Below the pieces are notes generated by a model that worked only from the letters and a program-made list of their open reading frames with translations, did not search any database and had not been told where the DNA came from. This document shows, piece by piece, positions 10,885 to 21,739 of a DNA stretch of 64,000 nt. Each line of letters begins with the position of its first letter. The stretch's first letter is position 1. Origin of the DNA: Heliocidaris erythrogramma (lineage: Eukaryota > Echinodermata > Echinoidea > Camarodonta > Echinometridae); assembly GCA_025617745.1 (NCBI GenBank), contig CM046863.1:4908160-4972159 (forward strand), written 5' to 3'. The translations under genes and the position numbers were made by a program.

Positions 10885-11645
10885 AGAGGAAATCAAGCTT
10901 CATGGTACCGTGCGTGTTCATAAATGAAGTCAGAATGTAACTGAGTCACCTGCGCCGAATGCAGCCCTAGACCGTGATACACACAGACGTGGGTCGAATA
11001 TAACTGACGTGATCGCATTAAAGTAAGCTTTAAAACAACTAAAATACCGCGTAAGTGACAGCCAAAATGCAAAATTACCGTAACACAAATCTTTTACTTT
11101 GCAAAAAATAGTATGTGTATCCATAATATCTCAAAGAAAAACAAGATGTTGGAGGATTACGAGTGCACGAGATTAGGCAACCATATTTGACATTGTTCTG
11201 CGTAGCAAGACCGCCGGTGGCAGCAGAGAGAAAGAAATTGTGGGCATCACGTGATGGCTGGCTGATCACCTGATCTTATGCCCACTTTTATTTTCCTCTC
11301 TGCTGCCCTCCGCGGTCTTGCTACGCAGAACAATGTCAAATATGGCTACCTAATCTCGATATGAAGTGCACTCGTAATCCTCCAACATTTTTTCCTTTGA
11401 GATGTTATGGATATCCATACTATTTTTTGCATTGTGTTACGGTAATTTTCTATTTTTGCTGTTGCTTACGTGGCATTTTTAGTTGTTTTCAAGCTTACTT
11501 TGACACGATCACGTCAGTTATTTTCGACCCCGTCTGTGTGTATTACGGTCTAGGGTTGTCTTCGAGCGCACTGAGCACCGGTACGTGACTCCCATTCTGA
11601 CTTAATTTGAACGCGCACGGTACCGCCTAGCTTGAATTTTCCTCG
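10885..11645. mobile_element. Large fold-back element, arms of about 350 bp
   Basis: The left arm (about 10889-11215) and right arm (about 11315-11642) are reverse complements with scattered small indels: for example GGTACCGTGCGTGTTCA (10904) against the complement at 11610-11626, CCCTAGACCGTGATACACACAG (10965-10986) against 11532-11555, and CTTGCTACGCAGAACAATGTC near both inner ends. The spacer is about 70 bp. Small frames in the arms are mirrored in both copies and show no family similarity. Target duplication not identified. Confidence 0.8.
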
Positions 11646-11906
11646 CAGCTCATATGGGGTTTTTTAAGAGTCATGAAAGGCCTATCCTCGTCTGAAATGA
11701 TTTCCATTTATTACTGCAGCAAATATAATTGGATAACATTGAAATTCAGCTTGTGACCTGTAAGTTAAAGTTCTAAATTGGAGTATATTTAGTGCTAAAA
11801 TTAGTACGGAAATACCCGAAATCCGAAAATATAAACCCGGGTTTCAGCGTGACGGGCGAGGCCCAGGCGTGGAACCGTTTCGACCCAGGCGCCACCGTCA
11901 CTTTAA

Positions 11907-12516
11907 AGGGTCACTAAAATAAAAAAATAATTGCCCATTTTTCGTAGGAAGTTGTCATCAGGAGCCAAAAAATATCCATCACACAATTTTTTATGCATTC
12001 AGTCATATTTTATAATCATTTGAAAAGTACATTTTTGCTGATTTACACAGTCATAAGCCCCGCCCCTAAAAAATGAAAAGTAAGGGAAAATATTCCACTA
12101 TAACCTATATCGTGCGCGCCCGGAGGCCCCGGCAGGCCCAGCCCGGTGCCGAAAATTCTGTCTCTCTTTCGTTAGCTAAGACGACTAACGAACAAGAGAC
12201 AGAATTTTCGGTCTACTTCACCCGTAACACCAGGGGGCTCCAACGCGTTGGAGCTCCCTGGAGTTATTACTTCACCCACGGCCTTCACCGTATTCTGCGA
12301 GGGGTTCAAAGATAGGTCGAATTTCCCCTTGCCACTCGAGCTTCTTTGCCTTCGGTGTCTGATAAATCATTTGATAAATCAGACTTCGCATCTGCATGGC
12401 TCAGAAAAGTCCTCCAACTCGGAATCGCGGGCACTTTTCCTCTCTCTCTATAAGTTACTCGAATTCAGCCAAAATCTAAGTCAGTACTAACGTACTATGT
12501 GAAGCGAAGTAAACCT
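11907..12516. mobile_element. Kolobok-like TTAA element, internally deleted copy (610 bp)
   Basis: Starts AGGGTCACTAAAAT after TTAA (11903-11906) and ends AGTAAACCT before TTAA (12517-12520). The left about 190 bp and the 12140-12500 segment are nearly the same as the copy at 51156-52800, but the THAP region is deleted and only about 9 bp of the right terminus remain. TTAA target, AGG-type ends and THAP relatives fit the Kolobok superfamily (established family traits). Non-coding. Confidence 0.8.
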
Positions 12517-12520
12517 TTAA

Positions 12521-14154
12521 AGGTTTACTAAATTAGAGAGAAAATGGGTGCTCTTTCCATGTAGTTTTGCCTTCTAATCACGAATCTGCCAATCGATTGT
12601 CCAAATTATGTCTCGTTTTGGGGAAAAAAGGGGGAAAAGTAGAGGTTTTGGGACCGTTCCTTAAAACTCGTGAGCTGATTGGCTAACCCCCAAGTGACGT
12701 ATGAAAAGTAAGAGGCACAAGATCTGCAGGCTGCAGCATATAATACTGTACACAGCATGCGGTATTTGACCCCTCTGTTCAATGGACAATTTATGAAAAA
12801 AGGAAATTAATCAATATAATCTTAGGAGTGAATAATCATTAGCAATATATTTTCTACAAGATCAGAAAACGCTTTTGCCCAAATATAAAGCTCTTGTTTT
12901 GTTTTTAGCTTTTCTTTTGAACAATGTTCTCATCCATCTGAGCTTGCCGAACGAAAGTTTTGCATTGGTCATAAACGCGTGCACAGCCGTTTTATGCGTC
13001 TGTATATAATTATGTACAATGTCCTACACATCTTTAATACGGCAGTGATTATGTTCCCCTCGTACATAGCGACTGGTGAACGCTTTTGTTTTGTTTATTT
13101 CACATTTTTTTTTACTTCGCTTCACATAGTACGTTAGTACTGACTTAGATTTTGGCTGAATTCGAGTAACTTATATAGAGAGAGGAAAAGTGCCCGCGAT
13201 TCCGAGTTGGAGGACTTTTCTGAGCCATGCAGATACGAAGTCTGATTTATCAAATGATTTATCAGACACCGAAGGCAAAGAAGCTCGAGTGGCAAGGGGA
13301 AATTCGACCTATCTTTGAACCCCTCGCAGAATACGGTGAAGGCCGTGGGTGAAGTAATAACTCCAGGGAGCTCCAACGCGTTGGAGCTCCCTGGTGTTAC
13401 GGGTGAAGTAGACCGAAAATTCTGTCTCTCGTTCGTTAGTCGTCTTAGCTAACGAAAGAGAGACAGAATTTTCGGTCTACGGGTGAAGCTGCTGCAGCTG
13501 CTGTCGTTGAAAAACAGATTGGAAGACTTGACTCCAAGTCTGATCGTTGGAATAGCTGAATCTTTTAGCTAGCTTATCCTTCTCTTCATGTCAAATTCTG
13601 AATACAGGCCAGGATCCTCAAATCATCTTCAGCAAAGTGATTACTGCAGATTGTACTCCACTCACTTGGCCGGCCCTTGCCACTCTGCCCGCGTGAGCTT
13701 TACATTTGCGACCCAAAATTTCCGTAGATTTTCATCTTTAGGAAAATGATGTAGGCTTACACCATCTTTAGGGGTCTTGCTACAGCCCGCAACTATACAC
13801 CGATTAGGCATTATTGATGAAACTGTGTCCCAAAATCAAAGTTATTGTGAGGAATTAAACACACGAAAATACGCAATGCAAATGGTCGATGCGGTGAATA
13901 TCATGCTCGGCACCGGGCTGGGCCTGCCGGGGGCCTCCGGGCGCGCACGATATAGGTTATAGTGGAATATTTTCCCTTACTTTTCATTTTTTTAGGGGCG
14001 GGGCTTATGACTGTGTAAATCAGCAAAAATGTACTTTTCAAATGATTATAAAATATGACTGAATGCATAAAAAATTGTGTGATGGATATTTTTTGGCTCC
14101 TGATGACAACTTCCTACGAAAAATGGGCAATTATTTTTTTATTTTAGTGACCCT
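12521..14154. mobile_element. Kolobok-like TTAA element, full-length non-autonomous copy, inverted (1634 bp)
   Basis: Ends AGGTTTACTAAATTA (12521) and ATTTTAGTGACCCT (to 14154), flanked by TTAA at 12517-12520 and 14155-14158. It is in opposite orientation to the neighbouring copy, with which it shares the middle TTAA, so the pair forms a head-to-head palindrome of about 2.25 kb. It keeps the whole length of the 51156-52800 copy, including a degraded THAP frame on the minus strand. No transposase catalytic domain is present. Confidence 0.85.
13569..13811 (-). pseudogene. THAP-domain frame of the inverted Kolobok copy, broken
   Basis: On the minus strand from the ATG at 13811 the sequence follows the intact THAP frame found at 51535-51756 closely, but about 17 extra bases containing CAAGGGCCGGCCAAGTG (complement near 13664-13682) interrupt the middle and further small changes follow. 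The reading frame is lost before the second zinc-ligand pair, so no complete C2CH domain can be made. Confidence 0.7.
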
Positions 14155-14273
14155 TTAAGTTTACTCCTTTTTTTCTAAGTATCAAAATGAAATCATAAAA
14201 GCAACTAAGCTATGAGCATGAACATGTGGGCTCGATTACAAAGGGCATGTATGTTCTCTATCTGTTGAATGAG

Positions 14274-15942
14274 TTACACAATGAAGCTTTTCCTGTACAC
14301 AAAGAACTTGTCCCCGTCACAAGCCACAAGGTTACCAGAAGGAGTTACGAGGCATACGCTTTTGTTTGCAGAGCGGTCTGATATCGCGTATTCGACGATC
14401 CTCCTTGCCTGGATGTTACCATCACATGACACCTGATCAACCGCGTATCTACCCTCTTTATCCCTGTATGTGATGTAGAGTGTGTCTGTCAGTTTGTCGA
14501 CATAACATAATGGCTCGTCCCACTCTTTCCACTGTATGACAACCTTCTCTTCTCCTGATCGTGAGATGACAGTAAATTCATTCCCACCTGTATGCACAAC
14601 GATATCACCTGATGACAAGGCTTGTATCCCACCCCAAACCCACTTGCTCTTCATCGTAATAGTTTGCACTGTCTTACCATCAGCAGGGTTGATGACATAG
14701 ATATTAGAGTGAAAGTGCTGAGCAGCGACGATCATCCCTTTCCTGTCAACATCTACTGCGGAACAGGGTTCATTTTTCGGCATGGTAATGTCTTTATTTA
14801 CATTCAATTGTCTGTCATAGAGAATTATGCGTGAACCTACGCTGTACCCATCCGTGTAATTCATTCTCCTCCCGGCACTTACTAGGCATACTATTACGTT
14901 GCTGTCTACGGGGGCGCATGATGTAATACTAGATCCCTGGATAATACCAGATCCCTGGATGATTTTGTACGTGTGTTCAGTTTCGATATTCATAGCATGC
15001 AAATCAAGGTCATTCGATAGCCATAGGCCTATCTCATCATAGCTGATCAAACCACATACACGATCAATCGTCGTTGGAGTGTCGAATGACTTAACCAACT
15101 TCCATTTGCCGAAAAAGCCATCAATTCTCCCGTAATGTTCCCCACCTACTTTACCCTCCACAAATTTCACTCTCTGAACCGTACGCTGGATTCGGTCCAG
15201 AGAGTCGGCCACTTCTTGATGAACATTTGCACTTGTACTATCAAGTGATGTAAGGACATGAGGACCTTTGGTCATTAATGCTTCGTCATTTTGCTTGATT
15301 CGAGTTATCTGAGAATCCATATCATCCATTACACTGATTGCACCGCGGTTCTTAATTTTGAGACCTTCTGTCGTTTGGGCAACCACTTCTTTGATTGTTT
15401 TAATCTCCGACATACATTGTGCTTTGATTCCTTCAAGAATTTGCGGCTGCTTTTTTGCTTCTTCTTTACAGGCTTTGATCCGTTCGTCCCTCTGCTCGTT
15501 AATGATTCGTATGTCCTCATCCGCCTTCTCGTTGATCAAACGAATCGTCTCCTGATCTTTGTCATACACACTCTTTAACTTGCCTTCGTATAAGACGTTA
15601 ACCTCATCATTGACTGACTGAAGATGATTACTTGCATCAGTTGCACTGGACTGTATTTCAGATTCATGTCTTTTCAAGAGTTTCTTCGTCTCCTCTATGT
15701 CTTGTACTTTATAGTCTAGCTTTTTTTCTCATGTCCAAAATGACATCCTCGATGTCGACTAACTCACATTGTTCCTGGCGGTGATCTTTGATAGCGCATA
15801 GATGACAAATATATATTGTATGCTGCTTACAGTAAAATTTGATTGTCGCAGAGTGTTTGCCACATGACCATGTCATATCATGACCTGTTCTAGTGCGTAG
15901 CTCCGCCTTTTCTTCTCCATCTTCTGGGAACTTGGATGCCAT
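14274..15942 (-). CDS. T1: RING-less B-box/coiled-coil/beta-propeller protein (TRIM-like), one frameshift
   Basis: From the ATG at 15942 the N-terminus is MASKFPEDG, followed by a B-box zinc finger (CGKH, FYCKQH, ICHLC, KDH), a long coiled coil (residues about 65-225, rich in E/K/R/Q) and a C-terminal region of about 300 residues with NHL/propeller-like repeats (NIYVINPADGK, YDRQ, ISRSGEEK, YITYRDKEG, LVTPSGNLVACDGDK) ending SFIV. A run of seven A's on the coding strand (15719-15727 region) puts the first 77 codons out of frame with the remaining 467. One base fewer in this run would join them, giving about 555 residues, like T4. This could be a sequencing error or a real lesion. There is no RING domain, so it is not a classic E3 ligase. 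The TIR element at 16005 lies about 60 bp upstream of the ATG. Confidence 0.85.
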
Positions 15943-16004
15943 GACGTGGTACAGTATTTGCAGTGATCTACCTGTAGGCAAAGTGCATTGAAGTACTATA
16001 TATA

Positions 16005-17202
16005 CAGTGTGTCCCAGAAAAAAAAGGGAAACCGGATTCCATGGGAGAAATTTTCTGTGATATTCCACTCCCGATGTTTGTGAAAATTCACCCAAGCAAT
16101 AAGTTCATTATCACCTGCGAGGTCAGAAAAACTCAACTGCTTCTTACTCAACTATCCACTCATTTGGGCAGAAATCAAGCATGTTATCATTTTAATTGTT
16201 CTCTAGAATACGTAATTAATTTTCGACGCATGGGCTGTCATTTAAAAGAGAAATTTATGAATTGTTTTTTGATGTTTTCCTTTCTTAATATAATTACGTT
16301 TACTACCTAAAACACTCACTCAAATTTGAAAATATGTGCGTGCAAATGAAATGTTGGTACCACCACTTTCCATCATTTTAATTCAGTCATGTGTGAATTA
16401 TGAATAATAAAGTGTGCATCACATGGAAGAAGAGAAGCAGAGCTTTTGATATATGTATATCTCATCAAGGACTTTATTCATTATGTACATACATACTTAT
16501 ATATACTGAGTGAATAAATAGCAGGGCTAAACAAAAAATCGTTTGGTCAACGATATCTGAATTTCAAAGAGATAATCACATTTCTAGAAGTAGTTTTTCT
16601 TTCCTTTCATATGACACCTCAGTAGGGGAAAATGAGCGACGGACGACAAAGCTCTGTTGGTGTAAATTGATGCTTGACTGATCATTTTCATGATTTATTA
16701 AAGGCTACCAGATCGTCCCCATTCTGTTACCAGAAATACTGGTTGCTTTGCTGTTAACTACATGGTCAAGTTGGTTAAAGAAAAACAACCCTCATTATTA
16801 ATTACCTCTAATCATTTTGTTGACGATCAGCCATGCATGAATTTATTCTGTCTTGCTTATTTATTGCTAGGACTAGCAGCCAGTTCAAAACGGATTCGTT
16901 TAATGCATCAGATTTGTCATCCCTGGCTCAATTTTCCCGATTAAGGTGTCATATGAAAGGGCAAAAATCAAACTTTCTAGAAATATGATTATCTCTTTGA
17001 ACTTCAGATATCGTTCTTTTTTGGTAGCCCTGCTTCATATTGTCTATATTCACGTATGCTTGAAGTATGTATCATTATGGGTGGCATCAAATGAAAGAAG
17101 ATGATTCACGCTTTACAAATATGTGTCATTCATAAAACATAATTGTGACTGTTTGATAAAACATCGATGAATCTCGGTTTCCTTTTTTCCTGGGACGTAA
17201 TG
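16005..17202. mobile_element. TA-flanked terminal-repeat element (1.2 kb) with nested inverted repeats
   Basis: Left end CAGTGTGTCCCAG... with GGGAAACCGGATTC (16005-16040) is mirrored at 17172-17202 (complement CATTACGTCCCAGG...). TA lies outside each end (16003-16004, 17203-17204), as for Tc1/mariner (IS630) elements. A second inverted pair lies inside: 16515-16640 (AGCAGGGCT, AACGATATCTGAA, TTTCATATGACACC) against 16925-17035. No transposase frame was found. It sits in the presumed 5' intron of T1. Confidence 0.7.
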
Positions 17203-17204
17203 TA

Positions 17205-18313
17205 CGTATATATATCTATATGTCTATGTCTTCGGTTGGGAGACACTTGTTTGTCTCCCTCTTTGTCCAATGTGGCTCCCTATCACACCAGTCCCTATTA
17301 TCATGGAATTAACAGCGTTGTCGTGTGTCTCCCTAATACCCGATCCAGTGGATATATATATATATATATGTCTGTGTGTGTGTGTGTGTTTGTGTCTGTG
17401 TGTGTGTAGTATATCCCAGAACAAAAATAGGCATTTGGGTACCAGTCAGTAAAGACACCGTTTGATCCTGTCCAGTAGTCACGAAGAAATAAGGATTTTC
17501 TTAAAGCCTGTCATTGGTCTCTTTCTTCCATCTTTTGTCAATTGGATGTTATTGGCATCCACATGACTTGTGTGGATAAATATTTTGTTTGTAATAGACA
17601 TTTTTACTAACATATTCAATTCAAATTCATTGTATGGTATTTCTACATAATAATCAGGTTGTATCTTCCTGGATCAAGACAAATCACTGTATTAATCAAA
17701 CAGATTCATAATTTTGTTTAATCATTACTTTTCATCTTCAAAAATGCGAACTTCTGCGAGGAACCTTAGATTCCTCTCTTTTATGGAAAGATCTGTGCAA
17801 ATGCATACAACTGTATTCCTAATTTTGCCTGGCAAAATTCCTATGTCTTTTCCTATGGAAGGTTGGCAGGTATGAAATATTTTAAAACTGATATCAAAAC
17901 CCCTCACAACACCTATCCCTCATCTATGCACATGTCGATTTGAATTGCATTTACAAAGTATAATTGTTGTGGGTCAGGCTCGACTAGGACATGTGTTATT
18001 ATCTGGTCCCTTTTACCAACCACTGATTTTGTTTTCCTTTAAATGTATATGTTGCTGGTGGTAATAAAATAAATCAATCAATCAAACCACCCTTCTGATT
18101 GAAATATTAATATATGAAAATATTGATATATCAGGCGAACGTCCATAACGTCTAATTCACACGAAATATTGCATTTACATCGTAACGCTTCTTTCATGCC
18201 TCACTCGTTTTAAAAGAACCTACAGAGAAACTACTAACAACTAAGGCATTAATCTTGAGTTATAATATTTACAAACATTTGTCAATGAATGTCTGTCATT
18301 AATTAAAAAATAT
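17205..18313. other. Presumed 5' intron of T1, with microsatellite and a LINE-like tail
   Basis: Holds a (TA)n/(TG)n microsatellite at 17352-17408 and, near 17960-18090, a segment ending AATAAAATAAATCAATCAATC that resembles the 3' tail of a LINE with an (AATC)n terminus. No coding segment recognised. With the upstream exon donor at 18319, this would all be intron of T1 (inference). Confidence 0.45.
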
Positions 18314-18420
18314 ACTTACGATTAGTTTACAGGACTATCCCTTTGTGCTATGGACTTCTCTACCTTCTACCGACGATGTACTACTCAAAGCCTACAGTTT
18401 GTATATATGCCATATAAAAA
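18314..18420 (-). promoter_or_regulatory. T1 putative first exon (non-coding), donor and TATA-like box
   Basis: On the minus strand a TATA-like stretch (complement of 18404-18417) is followed by about 80 nt and then a splice-donor consensus GTAAGT (18319 down to 18314). The same order, with shared words GGTAGAGA and CCTG(T/C)AAACTA just before the donor, occurs upstream of T5 (57279-57390). Conservation between the two paralogous flanks supports a real promoter and 5' UTR exon. Transcript data are needed for the exact start. Confidence 0.55.
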
Positions 18421-18844
18421 AAGGGGTGCGTATTGTGAAATATCGGGCATTTACAGCTACCATGGCTACAAAATACAAATGGTGCTCAAATTAAAAAGCA
18501 ATCATAACAATGGTATCTCCCCCACGTGTTATTATATGATCAAGTTATTAATGTGTTTGTTAAGTAAGGTGTTAGCACGTCAACATTCAACCCCTATGCG
18601 CACGAAGAGGCAGTTTCGGGACGACAACGGGATCAATAGCGGAATGAAAAGCTTTTCGGTAATTTGAAAGGCACTAGCGTAGCCTGGGGGGCACATTTTT
18701 GTATTCTATTGTTATATTAGTAGTCACAATTCATTTGTTTTTTTTCTACGACTTTTATACTCGTATAGTATTCATTCGCGTGCAGTGTTCGTGATAAGAG
18801 TGTACAAATCAAATGGAAAAATGGCAGCCGTTGCAGGGGCATCG

Positions 18845-19080
18845 ATCTATCGCTATCTCTTTCTCTAGCTCTCTCTCTCTCTCCCTCACTCTCTCTTGCT
18901 GTTATTCGAATTCCCTTTGCTATTTCGCCCTCTTTCTCTCTCTCTCTGTGTAGTTGTCTCTCTTCTTCTTACTCTCTTACACCCCTCCCACAATCATCGA
19001 ATTCCCATTATTCTCTTGGTAACAAGTTTCTTTCTCACATCCCCCCCCCCCTCTTCCTCTTTCTCTCTCTCGAATAGTCC
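18845..19080. repeat. CT-rich microsatellite region
   Basis: Interrupted (CT)n and a C-run (19041-19051). It resembles the CT-rich blocks of the spacer family at 2432-2850, 34600-34770, 50240-50300 and 62590-62890. The following sequence has a TTTTGAGTAAG phrase (19306) reminiscent of the same spacer, but homology here is weak. Confidence 0.7.
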
Positions 19081-20344
19081 TTACTATATCGCTGTCAAGA
19101 AACTGACACTGATAAAATATTAAGTCAAAACTAAACAATGTTTTTATTGTAATAATTGACGTATATTCAAGATCTTTAAACATTGACTGAGTTCAATGGC
19201 AAAAGCGAGGTATTTAGAATTGACAATTGACAGCAAGACCAAATAAATAACTGAATACACACACACACAGGGTCTTTTCGATGATATGAATTTATCATTA
19301 TTTAGTTTTGAGTAAGGGCCTAAAACATATTCTAAGTTGTAGTCACAGGTAAAACGTTTTTCCTACTTAATAGCACAAGACAGGCTAATCATTTTATTTC
19401 AAATGAACAGTATTAAAAATACAGGCCCATTTACTGAATAGCATTTCATGACATATCTTACGAAATACATGAGAACAATGAAATTAATAACAAAGATTGG
19501 TAAATGTTAAAACAACATCATGATATTTTTCGTGGGTGAAAAAAAAGGTTTTCACATCTAACAGAACGAGTCCTAACCTTTCCAAACTATCCCATTGTAA
19601 TCACGAAACCTGTCTTGATCCTGAAAATATCTGTGAGTAGCACTCCCAACCCCATTAAATCCTGCAATCTCGGATCGGTTGGTTGGGGGGGGGGGGGGGT
19701 CGAGCCTACCGCCTAGCGGTTAATAAAATACAGAATGTAAAACATAATTGTGGGGACATTTTGACCAACTGTTGGTGAGTTCTCCCCTTGGTCAGCTCGA
19801 AGACATTTGGCTGGCCGCTCTGCACAATTCCATCATTTTCTTCACCAATCTGCTGGACGACTGATCTAACTCTATATAAATTCAAATTTGTTGTAGCTAT
19901 GGCATTTTGACTAAAAACCATAGCTGGTTGTATGCTGCCATCTACAGACGAAATGCATATCTATGCTTATACAAATAGAAACAGCAGAATCTTGAGCGGG
20001 CGACTTTTTCAAGAGCTCCGTAGCTGCGTTATTTATCCATAGACATTTTGGCGGGAAAATTAAATCTGCTCCTCCACTACACCCAGCGGCAACGGTGCCA
20101 ACAAGTAGCCGCCACCAGCCCTTCGACCTACACCCATCTTTGGCTTCTGTCCAGTCTACTTCTTATAGCTTCTGGCGAAATCCGACTTCGTTCCAGTCGC
20201 CTAGTTAGTGGAGGCTGAGGTTGGGGTTACCCACAGGCGTTCCCATGGTGATATTGTCACTCATTTTCATACTTTTCTCCACGTATTAATAACATTACAA
20301 TAACAGGTAAGAGGTTGATTAATTCATTAACATGCGCATGAGAT
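19081..20344. other. Intergenic, probably including the 5' UTR of the LINE
   Basis: AT-rich with a G-run (19686-19700). The LINE's 5' boundary could not be located; the GC-richer stretch from about 20000 to 20344 before the ORF1 start is a candidate 5' UTR with internal promoter. No other gene recognised. Confidence 0.4.
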
Positions 20345-21739
20345 ATGGCGTACTCTAGTTCTTTGTCCTCAGGAGAAGAGGATTACAATAATGCAGCAGA
20401 TAATCCAAAATTTCGGGATACACCGGAGGTATTATCTTCCGATGGTCACACTCTCCGTGAGGAGAGTGATGACGATTCAAATTGTTCATGGAAAACGGCA
20501 ATGAACAGAAATTCTGTCAGATCCAAGAAAAGGGCAAGGGTTAGAAGCAATAGCGATGGTATGTTAAATACGAAGAACAACAAGATTCCTAAATTCTCAA
20601 CTCCAACGCATTCAAGTAGGAAAGTGGTGATTGTTGGTCTGGAAAAAAATGTATGCAGTGCTAATCAAGTGCGGGTTTACAGAGAAATTCATGATCTCGT
20701 TGGAAAACTTGTAGGTATGGTTAAAGTAAAAAATATGTTGATTTTGACATGTGAGAATGAGAAACAAATTATAACCCTGTTACAGTTAACACAGTTGGCT
20801 GGTTTAGACGTAAAAGCTACACGTTATGAAGAAGATCAGGTGGTTACAACGAAAGGGGTCATCCATAGAATCGATACTCAAATCAGCAATGAAGAAATAG
20901 CAGATGTATTAAGAGAACAGAATGTAATAAATGCTAAGCGATTTAGGAAGAAGATCAATGGAGAAATGGTACCCACTCCATCGGTACTTATTACTTTCAA
21001 AGGTAAAAGTAAACCGGATTCTGTAAATTTTCTCTATGAGATTAGGCGTGTGGATAACTTTGTCCCACCCGTGACAAGGTGTCATAAGTGCCAACTATTT
21101 GGTCATATGAAAGATAATTGTAGGGGTAAAATACGTTGCGTGAGATGCGGAGGCGAACATGAATTTGACGCTTGCGCACAAAAGGAAAACAGGAAGTGCT
21201 TTAGATGTGGAGATAATCACTCGGCGGCGTATCAAGGATGCAAATCTTATATAGAAGCTAAGCAAATACAAACAATTAAATTGAATGAAAAGCTCACATA
21301 CGCGCAAGCGACAAAAGTGTATCGCACTCAGAAAAATGTAAATGTTGTAGAGACGACTAATAACACAGTCAACACGAGTAACTCCAAAGAGAACCCTCAA
21401 AGTAAACAGAACAAATTAGATTCCAACTTAAAATTACAGAGTCCTGGACATGAAACAAGCCCTCACTCCCATATCCCACCCGCGGCTCAAGTACACAAGA
21501 GAAAAGAGAAAAGGCGGGAAAGAGACGGGGAGTCTGAGCAGGGTTCTTCAAATAATAATCAAACTGGCTTTCCCAATAATGTGACATCATTAGATTTGAT
21601 TATGTTCATTCTGGTTGCGATACGTAAGTTACTTCTTTCTGAGAACGATGATCAATTTGTGGAAGCTGCTGTCAAAGCGGGTAAAGATTTTTTAAAGGCA
21701 GACATTACCATGGAAATGGTAAAAAGCCGCCTTAAATGA
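20345..21739 (+). CDS. LINE ORF1: gag-like nucleic-acid-binding protein with CCHC knuckles
   Basis: An intact 464-residue frame. The N-terminal third is acidic then basic (KKRARVRS), the middle has an RNA-binding-like fold region, and residues about 246-304 hold three cysteine knuckles: CHKCQLFGHMKDNC, CVRCGGEHEFDAC and CFRCGDNHSAAYQGC. This arrangement is typical of ORF1p of I-, Jockey- and R1-type LINEs, where it binds the element's RNA and packages it. The C-terminal part is hydrophilic and lysine-rich with a short hydrophobic stretch (DLIMFILVAIRKLL). The stop TGA overlaps the ORF2 start as ATGA (21736-21739), suggesting coupled termination and re-initiation. The start codon is the first ATG in the frame. 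Confidence 0.88.
   Translation: MAYSSSLSSGEEDYNNAADNPKFRDTPEVLSSDGHTLREESDDDSNCSWKTAMNRNSVRSKKRARVRSNSDGMLNTKNNKIPKFSTPTHSSRKVVIVGLEKNVCSANQVRVYREIHDLVGKLVGMVKVKNMLILTCENEKQIITLLQLTQLAGLDVKATRYEEDQVVTTKGVIHRIDTQISNEEIADVLREQNVINAKRFRKKINGEMVPTPSVLITFKGKSKPDSVNFLYEIRRVDNFVPPVTRCHKCQLFGHMKDNCRGKIRCVRCGGEHEFDACAQKENRKCFRCGDNHSAAYQGCKSYIEAKQIQTIKLNEKLTYAQATKVYRTQKNVNVVETTNNTVNTSNSKENPQSKQNKLDSNLKLQSPGHETSPHSHIPPAAQVHKRKEKRRERDGESEQGSSNNNQTGFPNNVTSLDLIMFILVAIRKLLLSENDDQFVEAAVKAGKDFLKADITMEMVKSRLK

Noticed and set aside
11500-11640. Searched for a duplicated target site outside the large fold-back
   Set aside because: No convincing pair of equal 2-10 bp words flanks 10885 and 11645, so no family was assigned.
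12248-13376. Identical 80-residue frame in two places (MELPGVITSPTAFTVF...)
   Set aside because: It is the same stretch of two nearly identical inverted Kolobok-like copies. In the third copy (51950) the frame is broken, so there is no sign of selection for protein.
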